NCBI GenBank assembly: GCA_009103225.1
Contig: RHPI01000797.1
Location: 1,007,371-1,060,373 of the forward strand
Direction of reading: 5' to 3'
Source: Chlorokybus atmophyticus
Taxonomy: Eukaryota > Streptophyta > Chlorokybophyceae > Chlorokybales > Chlorokybaceae
Length of the DNA stretch: 53,003 nt
Part shown: one piece after another, positions 35,086 to 53,003 of the stretch
How positions within the stretch are numbered: position 1 is the first letter of the stretch
Layout of the letters: each line of letters opens with the position of its first letter
Program-made: the position numbers and the translations under genes
The notes under the pieces: model-generated
The model's input: only the letters and a program-made list of their open reading frames with translations
Told to the model about the DNA's origin: nothing
Database searches by the model: none

Positions 35086-36472
35086 CGCAGTTGGTAGTCC
35101 GTTTAGCTGGTAGTGTACATAGCTACAAAGCTCTTATGACTGAGTGTTGTGCATCTTAAACCAGCTCAGTCAATCGTCATTATGCTCATGCACATCAATA
35201 CTTGCATCCCTATGATATACAACAGATCTGCATTCGAGTCACATAATCGAACTACAAGCCTTGGCAAGTGACTGAGAGACACTGTACACATTTCAGGTAC
35301 ATGCACACAGCACAGGCACATAACAATGCTGGAAGTCAGTGACAGTCGCGTGTAGTCAAGCTATGCAAATACATATGACGACAGTTAGGCATTGGTCACC
35401 TTCAGTTGTTAAAGAATGCCTTATTTTGTCGATAATTACCTAGTTGGTGCTTGTGAATTAGGCTTAGTCGCCTGCGCTGGACTGGTGTGTAACCTGCAGG
35501 TGCCTGTCACATAGGCTGAGTCACCTAGGTAAGACTGATGTGTAACTTACAGGTGCCCGTTGATTAGTTGTAGTCACCTAATAAGGCCTGATGTGTGACT
35601 AACAGTTGCCTGTAAATTACACAAAGTCATTTGTTAAGGCCTGGTGTGTAACTCACAGGTGCCTGTAAATTATATAACGTCACCTGTTAAGGCCTGATAG
35701 GTAACTGACAGGCGCCTGTTAGTTAGGCATAGTCAACTGTTAAAGGCTAAATTGTAACAAAAAGGGCCTTACAGTAACGAAAGTTACTATCAGGTCCCTG
35801 TATCAAGATTACAGGTGGCCTGAGCCACGACAGTCTAAATTAGCGTCCTCAGGTGCACGGCCGTTGCCTTTATTTAGTCGGCCGGCAGGGAAAACATATT
35901 GCGACGACGTGATGATCATAAATTGTTCGACGCAATGCAGACTACATGATGTAGAACAACTTACGAAATCACATATAACTAATCAACTGTGTATGGTATC
36001 GTTTGCATGTGATCATATTTTGAAGTAGGGAAATGTTTTTGCAATATGTTACCATACCTCAACGAGCTAATGTAATTGTGATACAATTCTAGTACAATCA
36101 TTGTAGGCGTGCTTAAATGTGTGCAACAAGCTTCAAAAAGTGCGATAGCATTATCAACCATATGCTTTGCATGCTTGCACTTGCATCATCAATTATCGCA
36201 CCGTAAGTTGCGGTTCGTAACCAATGAAACTTCAACATACACATCCCTTTGTTGAACACTTTGTCCATCAGCACGCATGCATTGGTTGGTTGGTTGCATC
36301 CTTCTGGGAAGGTCATCAAAAGGACACCCACTCAATAATCAACCGACAGTCGACAACAATGCGCAGCCAACTAGTGGTGTTTATGCCTAGTGGCACCGGC
36401 AACAACTTAGCAGGCTTTTCACAGGTCAGAGTAGGACCCAACCCGACACGAATCGGTTGTCGATAGCCCAGC
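35086..36472. other. AT-rich non-coding flank between the element's last gene and UMP synthase
   Basis: Holds the 53-bp tandem array and, beyond it, a GC-richer patch with CACGGCCGTTGCC (35854-35866) that resembles ACGGCCGTTGACC near 21540 on the left. From 35900 it is AT-rich without supported genes. The right terminus of the transposon is expected here. Confidence 0.5.
35467..35731. repeat. 53-bp tandem array, five units, palindromic core
   Basis: Units start exactly every 53 bases at 35467, 35520, 35573, 35626 and 35679, with a decaying sixth from 35732. Each starts GTCACCT or a variant and contains ACAGGTGCCTGT or a one- to two-base variant, itself a 12-bp palindrome, about 29 bases in. 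CACTA-type transposons carry arrays of transposase or accessory-protein binding sites near their ends; position just outside the last element gene fits that role. Confidence 0.85.
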
Positions 36473-39789
<3,317 letters not shown>

Positions 39790-40011
39790 GGCTGCAACTG
39801 TCGTCGTAGGCTGCCTCCTAGCCAACGCACCCAATGCAGACTGAAACCCTAATCTCAGCTGCCTCCGCCTGCTGCACCGCCCAGCAGCAACAACCTCCGC
39901 TTTAGCCTGAGCAGTCAGCCTCTGCTTCACCTGCGAGCAGCACCCAGTACCACCAGTGGCTAGTGCCAATCGCGCCCGTAATGCAACTCCCAGACAAACA
40001 GCAGCGCTCAT

Positions 40012-40397
40012 GCCCCCGCCGACACCTCCCGCTACTTCGCCGCGCCCGCCACGGCCGCCGCCGCAGTGACCCTTACGTTAGAATCGGCTGATATGCAACA
40101 AAGCCCTAACGTTAGCTCGACCACCTCGATCCCGATGGCGCCAAGCCACTGAACTCGTTTCGCTTCGAAACAGGGTCCAGGTCACATGACTCTGCGGCTT
40201 CCAAAAGCAGTGCGAGTTTTAGGGTTGGATTGTGGAGTGCTGAAGATTTTTGCCCTTTGGTTGTCCCCCTTTTGTTCATCGCTGTTTATTTTCTTGCTCT
40301 GCGAGCAGCACAGCAACAACAACAACAAGTGCTGCTGATTGTGTGTGGGCATCACTAAGGGCCAGGGCTTGTGAGTGTGCTGTGGTCTGTTAGCACG
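40012..40397. promoter_or_regulatory. divergent promoter between UMP synthase and the 40398 gene
   Basis: Contains AACGTTAG repeats (40074-40110) and TTTTAGGGTTGG (40217-40228), close to a telo-box; a perfect AAACCCTAA lies at 39844-39852 just inside the longer UMP synthase start, which argues for the shorter start at 39789. Confidence 0.4.
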
Positions 40398-41705
40398 ATG
40401 GTTGTGGCGGCGTTCAGTGCACGGTCACCTGGGCTCAACGTCCACCGCTTTGTTGTGGTATGTGCTAGCAGACACAAGACGCACGTACGCACACACACAC
40501 ACATGCACACAACACACACATATACACGCGCACAAACAGGCGCGCACAAACACGCACAGGCACGCAAGCATAATCTGGCACAAGTATACAAGCGTAGGGG
40601 AATGTTATATGAGTGATAAACCGACTAGCGTCACAACGAGTGAACCTTACGCACAAGTGCTAATATAAATCATCAATTATGATGTGCAGGCTTCAGAAAA
40701 GCATGCAGAATGCGTCGAACACGACCAGCAGTAAGTTTGCTTGCTGAATTGGGGTCTGGTTTTGGTGCATCATTGAATTGTGCTGCTTCTGTACGTCATC
40801 GATACTGTGACTTTGCTGCCAATACCTGAGCGGATTGCGTTAAAGGATACACACATCTGCCAATCAATAATGCTACAACAGGATCAAAGCTGTTGCAAGA
40901 GTGAGCGAATGGCATGAGCGAGTCTTCCAAAGCAACGGGCAGGCAAGTAGAAGCAACCAAAACTATGGCACAACTTGACATAGAGTGAGTTACAGGTCGA
41001 TGGTATACTTTGATGTTTGGTGGAATCTTTATTGGTATGTGTTTGCAGCCACTCCGAGTGCTGCGCAGCGGCCCGCTCACAGCCGTCTCTGCAGAGATGC
41101 AGTCGCGCGACAAGTAAGCAGTGTTGCTGTCGTTGTTGTTGTTGCTGTTGTTGGCATGGCATGGACGATGCCATTGACATCTTAGAGTCAGATACCCACG
41201 CTCAACTGCATGCAGTGGGCCTGTGCGCCCTTGAACTGGAATGCATGCACACTTGGCACTTGAACCAGTCGGAAGCATAATTGCTCTTGAACCACAGATA
41301 CGAATGCACGCCCGCAAGCACACATGCGCACATGAGCGCACGCACGCACGCATACGCAGACACACAAACACGCAAGTCCTCACACAGACACCCACGCATA
41401 AGCATGCATATATGCACTCATGCACTGTTTTTTCCCACAGGCAAGGTACGGAGAGGCGGTTGGAGCACGAGGCGCAGACGGCCCGGCGCAGGGCGCAGCT
41501 ACGGGACCTCCTCCAGGCCGAGGCCGCCAGGTGAGAGGAAAATGTATCTTGCGTACTTCAGCTTTATGTTGGCTTGTCTGCCAGCTTGCATGCCACCTTG
41601 AAACAATCCATGAATGTGACTAGCATAGTCAACTCCACCTCTGATGTTAGGTATGAGGCGGAGTTGAGCGCGCGGGGCCTGGCGATAGCCAAAGACAGGG
41701 AGTAG
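40398..41705 (+). CDS. small coiled-coil protein, possibly CFAP141-like axonemal protein
   Basis: Exons 41049-41113, 41441-41530 and the terminal exon starting at 41651 (TAG 41703-41705) join in one frame that reads PLRVLRSGPLTAVSAEMQ, then ERRLEHEAQTARRRAQLRDL and ends EAELSARGLAIAKDRE. An exon at 40690-40730 (FRKACRMRRTRPA) fits before them. The first exon from ATG 40398 to 40457 does not keep that phase, so the start is unresolved. The short length (near 100 residues) and an end of the form E-x-E-L-x-x-x-G-x-A resemble the microtubule inner protein CFAP141 of cilia, a weak similarity from memory only. It is head-to-head with UMP synthase. Confidence 0.4.
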
Positions 41706-42148
41706 AGAGGATGGACTCCCATAGCAACACGCATGCTTAGGTAGTTGTAGAATTGTCGTCATAGCGGTGTTCGTACAGTTCGTACAGTGTATAAGTTTGA
41801 CTGTCCTGTTGAAGGTGGAGCAGTGCATACAGCGTCAACCTATGCTATTAACTTCTGTAAACCCGACTAGATAAGTCAGCAGGCAGTGTCTGTTACGCTA
41901 GGACTCTGATGTTGTTCTGGCATCATACCCTATTGACGCATTGGGCAATACACAAGCAAGCCAACACTCCTTCAATCTCTGTGTTTCTCTCATGTGGATT
42001 GAGACTCAAAGCCTTGCAATTGGAAAATATGTACATGACCGTTGATGGAATTGCAGAAAATGTCCTGGAAAATGTGCAGCAATACCTACTCTCGGCCAGT
42101 GACATAAACAACTATACCCATCCACCCGTCACCGTTGATAATACACTA
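41706..42148. other. convergent intergenic spacer, nothing seen
   Basis: 443 bp between two converging genes; it should hold both 3' ends. No repeats or gene signals recognised. Confidence 0.6.
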
Positions 42149-44979
42149 CTACCTGCCTAATGACAGCGGCCGCGGCGTCATGAAGGCATCCAACATCTGC
42201 ACACAAAGCCACCTTCAGTGATACGAAAGGCTACAGGGCATTTCATATGCATCTGTACTGGAAACCAAGACCAGACACACGCAAGCACGCACACATGCGC
42301 ACGCATGATGGATTGTGACAGAAGGTGATGTACCTCGTCCGTGACAAGGGCTCGCGCGGCCTGATGGCGCTCGACCATAGCGGTCAGCACGCTCATGAGC
42401 TTCTGCTTAACTTCCCCTGTCAGCATGCGCCCGCTGCCATACTCCTGCACGCAGATGAGCAGTCAATGCAACATGCTCGGTTGGTGTTGATGTTGCACAC
42501 CTTCGAGCACAACAGGAGGATGTGGGAAGCACACCTTGCCAATGTGCTCCAGCTCCGCGTCATCCTCCAGGAAGAAAGAGAGATACTTGTACGACACATC
42601 AACCTGCAAGCGGCCACCATTCATCGTATACAGCAACATTGTACCCACGACAGTGTTGTACAATTCGATGTAATGTAATAAGGTCAATTGCATATGCGTG
42701 TGCAGTTTCTATGTGATTACCGCCAAGTTGGCGCCGTGTTGCCTGTGCAACTCCATCGTAGCACCGCCACCGGAGAATGCATACTTGTTAATCTGCGATG
42801 GCAGCACAAGTATCAGCATAAGGCGTGTACAGTAAAATTCAATGTATGTCATGTCAACATCACCCTCATGGCCCTCACCTTGTCTTTGATCTGCTTGGCC
42901 GTGTCAGTGACATAGATGGCAGAGTTCGGATCGCTTGCACTCATCTTACCGCTTTCACCCTAGACATGAAAGCCAAGACAGTTGGCGAACAGATTGGTAA
43001 TGAAGCAGCAAGGAACTGCTTCCTGTTGAACCTCTTGCCTGAAGGGCAGGGAAGAACTTGGTTTCAATCAGCGCAGGCTTCAAGTACCCTATCCTGGGAG
43101 CTACATCCCTTGTCATGCGGAAGTACGGATCCTGTCATACAACAATTATATTACCACCAAATTGTGTCACATCATACGTCTCATTCTGCTTTGGTCTGAG
43201 TACTGTGCCTCAATACTGTTGCTGATGTTGCCGCACAGTAGGCGCTAACCTGGTCTATGGCGCAAGGGATGAGACATCTGATGTCCACTCGTTTGCCAAA
43301 GATGTGCGGAAAAGAAGTTGGAAAGGACGGGGCAGCCTGCAAGAGGGAGAGTGGGTTGAGACAGATGGCACATGCCTGTGTCATTGATCTAGCTCGCTAC
43401 ACACGAAACGGCGTGTACTTGATAGAGTTGACTGCGCGCATGACAAGGTGCGGAACAACAACAAAGATTACCTGCACTGAAGGGAACGCCACCTTTCCTA
43501 TGTGGTCGTCACCTTGAAAGCCGAAGATGCCGCGAACCTGCAAGCACAGCAATGCGGAAATAACCCAGCAATAACACGCACGAACGATTACAGCGACCAG
43601 TACAACGCAGGCATAAACGCACAGACTCGCACATGCTTGCGCACGCGCAAACGTGAGGTTTCCAATCTGCAAAGCCTACTTGCCTGATTGTATGTGACAC
43701 TCTTCTGTATTCGCACCATGTTCTTATAAAACTCCCTGTAATAAACAGGATTGAGCACGGCTGCCACAAGGCTTCCACACACAACAGTGTCTAATTGTTA
43801 GCATCGGTACCCGCCAACATAGTCGAAGTCGGAGAAGATGAATGTACGGGTGACATCGAAGCCGCACGCGATGATGTCTTTGGCGTTCTCGCGCGCGAGG
43901 CGCTGCGACTCCTCCACGGTGAGGTTCTTCCACATGCACTTCTCGTCATCCGTCAGCTGCACCACCAGCGGCACCTTGAACGCATCCTGCAGCCACCTGC
44001 ATTTAGTTGTTGGGTTGTTGTTTGGTGAGAATATACGCCATAACGTCTTCACGCAATCACAGCCAAGTGTGTCTACATACCGCACTTACTTTGTGAACTG
44101 GAAGGGGACGAGGTGCCCAAAATGAAGAGCTTCAGATGATGGCCCTCGGCCCGTGTACAGGTAAAACGGCTTGCCCGCCTCATAAGCGTCCAAAAGCTCC
44201 TTCAAGTCTCTGCCAATATTGTTTGCGTGTTCTTATGTTGGGATGCATAGTGCGCACATCAGGTGAAGAACATGTGTGTTGAAGCCACACCTGTGGGCGA
44301 ACACTACGCCTCGTCTCAGGAAAGGGTGAGCCTGCTGGCCAGTCAACCGTTCTATGCGCTCGATCATGTCTTGCGTGATCTTCCCGCACCCAAACTGGTC
44401 GACCAGCTGGGAGAAAGACAGAGGCAGGCAAAGCTCAATAACATGCTGGAGCGCTACCAATGTGAACAGTAGTCAGTGCTTCCCGCATGAGAGCAACAGT
44501 GCACTACTCAACTACACCCGCATTGCGCACGCCGTGTTGGCAGCAAGCAGACTGGCCTATTGAGTGCTGTACAACTGGCATGCAGTTTTGCGGTTGTTAT
44601 GCTCTCGTGGATTGCAGTGTACGTGAAGCATTCAACCCAACTCATTACATGCACACTCCTGCATGCAGTTCACATGCTACGCTACTTCGCAGCAAGCAAT
44701 TCAGCTGAGGCCAATTGCTGATGACCAGCTGAGACAATTTCAGTATAATATCTGCAAACTACACAGTGCTCCCATTAGCACATTGTCAACACGCACCTTG
44801 TCATAGTCGATGGCGCCGTCCGCACCTCCCTGGACCTCCCAAGGAGTGATGTTCTGCTCGTCCTCAGGGGCCGGCCCTGCGGCAGCGCCTCCTGCACCTC
44901 CATCAGCCAGAATTTCTTCAACCGGTGCTACTGCGGCAGGGACGGCCTCCACGTAACCTCCGGTCACCGCCTCCGCCAT
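42149..44979 (-). CDS. WARS1: cytosolic tryptophanyl-tRNA synthetase
   Basis: Class Ic synthetase that charges tRNA-Trp. The N-terminus [14 protein letters not shown] is Ala/Glu-rich, then [10 protein letters not shown] and [19 protein letters not shown] as in eukaryotic cytosolic enzymes. The class I HIGH motif is HFGH in [19 protein letters not shown]. The KMSKS loop is KMSAS in [17 protein letters not shown] (near 42900-42960 on the complement). [11 protein letters not shown] and [16 protein letters not shown] follow, and the last exon reads [15 protein letters not shown] with TAG at 42149, like the family's FMTPRKLSF end. About ten exons with mostly CA-rich introns. No targeting peptide is visible, so cytosol is expected. 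It starts 680 bp from MCM5 on the other strand. Confidence 0.94.
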
Positions 44980-45659
44980 CGCCGCCGCCGCCTGACCACA
45001 GTTAAGCAGAGAGCACTGCTAACCGCAGTGCTCACAAACCCTAGTTTGGCGTTGATCTGGGTTCATCAACCCCAACCTTAAACCTGAACAGAACTGGATC
45101 TGTCGAACTGGTCATCTGCTTGGCGCCAATTTCCCGCGCAAACACGCTGAGAGAGAGCTGTTAGCTCAGCGGCGGGGGGTAACAGCGGCGGCAGCGGCGG
45201 TCGTGGTGTCATTGCTGTAACTTGTGGCGGAGCGTGTAGTGTCAAGGCCGCTTCACCGGAATTTGGTCCATTTCTCTATTTGGACTACGGTGTCGCTGGA
45301 GTTGCCTTGGATCTCTGTGTTGCGGGCCAAGCCAGTCGAGTGAGCTGGTCGCTCTCGTCACGCTTTACAGGTTGGTGAAAGGTTAGAAAATAGGCTTGTC
45401 AATGCTCAGTGGACTTGTCCTGTTGTCAAACTAATGCTCAGCATGCTGGTTGTTACGGAACATATGATGATGGTGTTCGTGCCTGCTGCAAGCGTCAAAG
45501 CTCCGAGGGGATGTGTCTTTTTCAGACTGCATTCCGTTTCAACTATAGCTGTGCACACATGCAAGCGAGCAAACAGACAAGCAGCAGCTGACGCTCTGTT
45601 GCATTGTATGTACTTAGCTTCACACAGGATTATACCGCACACAGCTCAACTCCCTCATC
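44980..45659. promoter_or_regulatory. divergent promoter of WARS1 and MCM5 with telo-box-like site
   Basis: AAACCCTAG at 45036-45044 differs from the plant telo-box by its last base. TTGGCGCCAATTTCCCGCGC (45119-45138) contains TTTCCCGC, the consensus of an E2F site, fitting an S-phase gene such as MCM5. Leader introns of MCM5 could also lie here. Confidence 0.5.
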
Positions 45660-49504
<3,845 letters not shown>

Positions 49505-50012
49505 TTGCATTGACTAGGTTTGACCCATGTAACGATTGCGCAATAGCTTTTGTCTCAATTGTAACATATATGCTATTAATAAGTAGTTCTTAGTAAGTGT
49601 GCAGCATGCTACTGTTGGTAGGCACGGGCGCAATGCAAGACGTCTCTACATTGCAGTAAGATCGCAATGACATTCTCGCCTGCAACCTCCATACTTGCTC
49701 ATGCAGGCTCGCAACCGCCGCCGATTGGCCAATATTACTGCGCTGTGTGGCTCGTTGTGTTTGTTGTGTGACTATCTGGCATCCTTTCACTCACATGTAC
49801 GATAAAGCAGCCTGCATGCTTCCAGGCTGCTCTGCTTGTATGCATGATTGTGTGTTGTGTGAAAGTCAATGACACAGCTTAAAGGCCTGATCCTGGTCAA
49901 TCCAACCTGTTTATGATTGCTGTGGGCATGATGGATACGTGCAACAATGGTTTTGCTGCTCACAACCTGGGTGCGGAAAGGACTGCTTTGATGACAATAG
50001 CACAATGGCAGC
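49505..50012. other. tail-to-tail spacer between MCM5 and QNG1
   Basis: About 500 bp, AT-rich near 49550, with both polyadenylation regions expected. Nothing else recognised. Confidence 0.6.
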
Positions 50013-52447
50013 CTAGTAAAACACTGTAAGTGTCCTGTGATGAGCTGACATGGACTTCCGGTTCACTTCCCCTTGCTGCCAAAGCCACCAGTCCACTTCA
50101 ACACTTGTCAACTGCAAACATCAAAGCTTCTCCCTTAGACCAAGTGGAATGGATAGAGTAACTACACATGACTCAGTAAAGCTTCCCAAACCCCTCAGGC
50201 GGCGGGGAAGGGGGACTTGCCAATGTTAAAATCTTCATGTACTACAGCAAGCTTGAAGTGCCCTCAACGTTGCAACCAGTACCTGCTTTTTCATGCGAGC
50301 CTCCAGCACCTTCCGCAGCCGTTCAACCGCAACAATGCTCGCCGCCCTCAGCTCTATCTGCGGTTCATCACGTGACTGTAAGAACAACTCGAGCAACAAT
50401 GTAAGTTGAAGGTAGGTTACCTCCTCTACGCCTGGTGGCAGAACTATTTTAGAGTCTATCTTATCCGCGAGCTCCTGGCTGTAGGTCAAGATGCCGTTGT
50501 CTCTCAACACCACGGGTACACGATAGTCGGCAAACCTGTGCCAAGTTTCTTGATGTAAGCACAGCACATGTGCTCTTCGAATCGATGGGTCTCGTCTGCA
50601 ATGGGCAAGAGGAACTTCAAGTGTAATTGTATCAACTTCGACTGAAGCTTTTACATTGTAAGTTCGTGTATGTCTCGAAACTGCCCCAAGCCCTTCCCTT
50701 CAAAAGCTCCCCACACGTCCGCAACGAAGATCTGCGCGCGCTTGTAAAATGCCACCTGCTGGCCCTCGTACACTGCCTCATCGCGGAAGCCTGTGCGTGT
50801 TGCAGTATGTTGTAGTGCAGCCCATATGACAACACCAAGCAGGAGGCGGCAACAAATGTTCAAGTGTAGGTACCAAGCAGAAGGTAAGGATTAACACTCA
50901 CTGGATTAGTAGTTTTATGGTGTTACTCACCAGGAAAATGCCTGGTGACGAGGTCAACCAGCTTTGTAGCAGAGCCTTGCGCAGCTTTTATGAGCTTCGC
51001 AGCCTCTCCAGCAAAGCTTGCCATCAACTCATCACCAACCTAATCAAGCAAGATTGCTGTAGTGTCGGCAATAATTGCAATCCACAAGGCAATGCCGGTA
51101 CTGCTGCAGACATGCAGATAAACGTGTGCACATGCGCAGGCGTGTGTGCGGATGCTGAGTTGCCTGCTTTTACCTCCTGCAGAAGGCGTGCGCGCTCCGT
51201 TTCTAGTGGCACCGGCTTGTTCCAGCGGAAAAGCCTTCGCACATCATCAACTAATAAGACCAAACAACCCCAGTCAAGACTGCATATGTGTGCAGCATTG
51301 CAAGAATACTCAAACGCTAGCGCACATGAACACAAGCACAAGCAGAAACTAGGCACCTGTGCACACGCATGTCTAAACGCGCGCATGCACACACGCAAAG
51401 GATTGCATACCGGTAACTGCGCTTAGCCTGGCAGCATCCAGCGCATGCGCGTCATTGTCAAGCGCGTGCTTCAGACCCAGCGCAAGGTGATGGTACTCCA
51501 GCTCCTCATCTATAACAAAACCAACGATAGACCTCCATGAGACAATGCAGGGCAAAACTTTTACACGTACATACAACGACAACGAGTTGTTGTGCTTGAC
51601 AGTCACTTTAGCATGTACAACAATACAAACAAGGAACATCTACAGCTATCACAGTGTATACAGCAACCACATTGACAATCGCAGCAATAACGAAGACAAA
51701 TACATTTAGCTCACCAGGCCAGAAGCAGAAGTTGAGGGCGTCGAGGACGAGCAGGTACTGCGCGGTGAGGGGGCCACCATCGCTGTAGTGCACGCCGTCA
51801 AAGTTCCACACCAGACTGGGAAGGCCGCCCGCTCCCTCTTCCGACAGACGCCGCGCTTGCTCCTCAATGGCTGAGAGTCACAATGACAGAACGGTTAAAG
51901 CACACGTGCACGCTGTGCAAAACTGTGTACGTACCCGCTCAGTAAGAGACATGATGTATAGACGATGCATGCATGTCTGTCATCACGCTAAAGACTCAAT
52001 CACTGTTATAGAGTCGATAATAATAATATACAATGCACGAAAATGCAAAGCGCATAGGTGCTTGGCGGTGTCATGTGCATTGGATGCCCAAGACTCCCGG
52101 TGGACTTGCTGTCTTTTGCTTGACGAGCAACTCTATCTCATACATGTTCGCATCCTCACGTGCTCACATGCTCCTATGATCATCGTGCTTGCAAGCTGCT
52201 ACTGCTATTCTTTTCAGGAAAGCACTAGCATTTGGGCATCTAGTCAAGCTACTATCGCAGTCAGGCCGCTGCTAAGCTGAACTGGACTGCGCTGGACTCC
52301 ACAGCAAGTCAAGCCGAGTCAAGTGCATGTGTGTAACCGCTCACTGGCGTCGTCGGCGATGAAGACGTGGCGCGCGCGGGCCACAACGCTCTCAGCGCTC
52401 TCGCGCACCCGCCGCACCGCTCCCCCACCGCCGCCGCCGGTCGCCAT
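50013..52447 (-). CDS. QNG1: queuosine 5'-phosphate N-glycosylase/hydrolase (queuosine salvage, DUF2419)
   Basis: QNG1 releases queuine base from queuosine 5'-phosphate so that it can be re-used to modify tRNA wobble position 34. The protein starts MATGGGGGGAVRRVRESAE and continues ARHVFIADDA. Then LVWNFDGVHYSDGGPLTAQY with LDALNFCFWP, ELEYHHLALGLKHALD, and DDVRRLFRWNKPVPLETER follow. Next come FRDEAVYEGQQVAFYKRAQI, WGAFEGKGLGQFRDI and DYRVPVVLRDNGILTYSQEL. EPQIELRAASIVAVERLR and a last exon LTSVEVDWWLWQQGE...LTVFY with TAG at 50013 complete the family pattern, including the aromatic C-terminus. About eight exons. Eukaryotes cannot make queuine, so this fits an alga taking it from bacteria or recycling it. 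Confidence 0.92.
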
Positions 52448-53003
52448 GGCGCCGACGACAATGCCGCCGCCGTCGCCGCCGCAGAAACAAGGCCGAGTGC
52501 TTTGTCAGTGCTCAGTTGTTTGCCAATGCACCATGCCAAGCTTTGCTGCTGCTGTTGTTTTGTTTGGGCACAAGCTGATTGCAAGGCCAATGCGAGTGTT
52601 AGTGTACGTGTGGTTGTTGTTCGTGGTGGTGGGGTTGGCATCAACTAGTTGCAAGGCCACGAGGCTGTAATTGCGCTGGTTGGCCGCTAGTCCGGCCACC
52701 ACCAAAACAGGATAGCATGCACACAGGCGAGGTGCTTGTGACGCCATTTTTGTATAATCGAATAGCAGACGTGGGCTTAGCTCTTTAGTCTCATGGATGC
52801 GGATGAGGGTGGTTGAGCAAAGGCCCTGCTGTCGTTGGTGGGGCCCCACTCTTGCACACAAGTGCTTGCGGTGGTCTGGTAATGTCTGACGCTTGTGTAT
52901 GGGCATGTAAAGCAGTGGGTAAACTAAACTTGCACCTCCGCATACGCAACTACCCTCCGGCGTACCATACAACATGCTGACGATTAGCTGGTTCGCGGGA
53001 GGG
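52448..53003. other. upstream region of QNG1, nothing recognised
   Basis: The gene's first exon is GC-rich with GCC repeats; upstream sequence has no gene signal within the window. Confidence 0.5.

Larger units (their letters stand above)
21883..35760. mobile_element. Plavaka-type (CACTA-related) DNA transposon with five genes; ends approximate
   Basis: Coordinates run from the stop of the leftmost gene to the end of the 53-bp array; the real termini and target-site duplication were not identified. Contents in order: coiled-coil protein (-), Plavaka transposase (+), C5 DNA methyltransferase (-), zinc finger-OTU-RING protein (-), unknown protein (+). All have intact frames across their introns. 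Their introns are mostly short and lack the CA/TG/CG tracts that fill host introns. Three regulatory gaps share GTACCAT palindromes. It lies in the gap between the ELIP-like and UMP synthase genes. Membership of the two flanking unknown genes is inferred from shared promoters with the transposase and OTU-RING genes. Confidence 0.7.

Noticed and set aside
35467-35731. CRISPR-like array
   Set aside because: Units are contiguous and diverged without spacers, and the DNA is eukaryotic.

Overview
This is nuclear DNA of a eukaryote. Nearly every gene is broken by GT-AG introns, and all gene models below were spliced by hand from frame and splice signals. A photosynthetic, probably green (Viridiplantae) flagellate alga fits best. 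The window has an early-light-induced-type three-helix thylakoid protein with a transit peptide, a fused UMP synthase in the OPRT-OMPDC order used by plants and animals, a queuosine-salvage enzyme, Pol-iota-type Y-family polymerase, and plant-like telo-boxes (AAACCCTAA) in promoters. I cannot name the species.

Host layout: 2701-5601 (-) archaeal-type phosphoglycerate-mutase-like protein; 6529-8652 (+) disordered acidic protein; 10242-14077 (+) Y-family DNA polymerase iota-like; 15459-16469 (-) ELIP-like; then an AT-rich and transposon-filled gap of about 20 kb; 36473-39789 (-) UMP synthase; 40398-41705 (+) small coiled-coil protein; 42149-44979 (-) cytosolic tryptophanyl-tRNA synthetase; 45660-49504 (+) MCM5; 50013-52447 (-) queuosine salvage protein QNG1. 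Three pairs are head-to-head and share short promoters. Host introns are stuffed with alternating CA/TG/CG purine-pyrimidine tracts.

The centre of interest is 21883-35760: a large, apparently intact DNA transposon of the Plavaka type (CACTA-related) carrying five intron-containing genes with continuous reading frames. They are a 191-aa coiled-coil protein (-), a 934-aa Plavaka transposase (+), a 545-aa C5 cytosine methyltransferase of prokaryote/phage flavour with a zinc finger and a Tudor-like domain (-), a 1086-aa zinc finger-OTU protease-RING protein (-), and an unknown protein of about 350 aa (+). Transposase, methyltransferase and OTU-RING protein each start with a similar C2HC finger. 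All three regulatory gaps between these genes carry palindromes built on TCGTACCAT. A strict 53-bp tandem array with an ACAGGTGCCTGT core lies just beyond the right-hand gene. Together this looks like a transposon with its own epigenetic (DNA methylation) and ubiquitin-editing toolkit under a shared cis-regulatory code.

Weak points: element termini and target-site duplication were not found; several first exons (6529 gene, UMPS, 40398 gene, 33259 gene) are uncertain; three N bases next to G/C homopolymers and a 250-base C run mark poor assembly spots.
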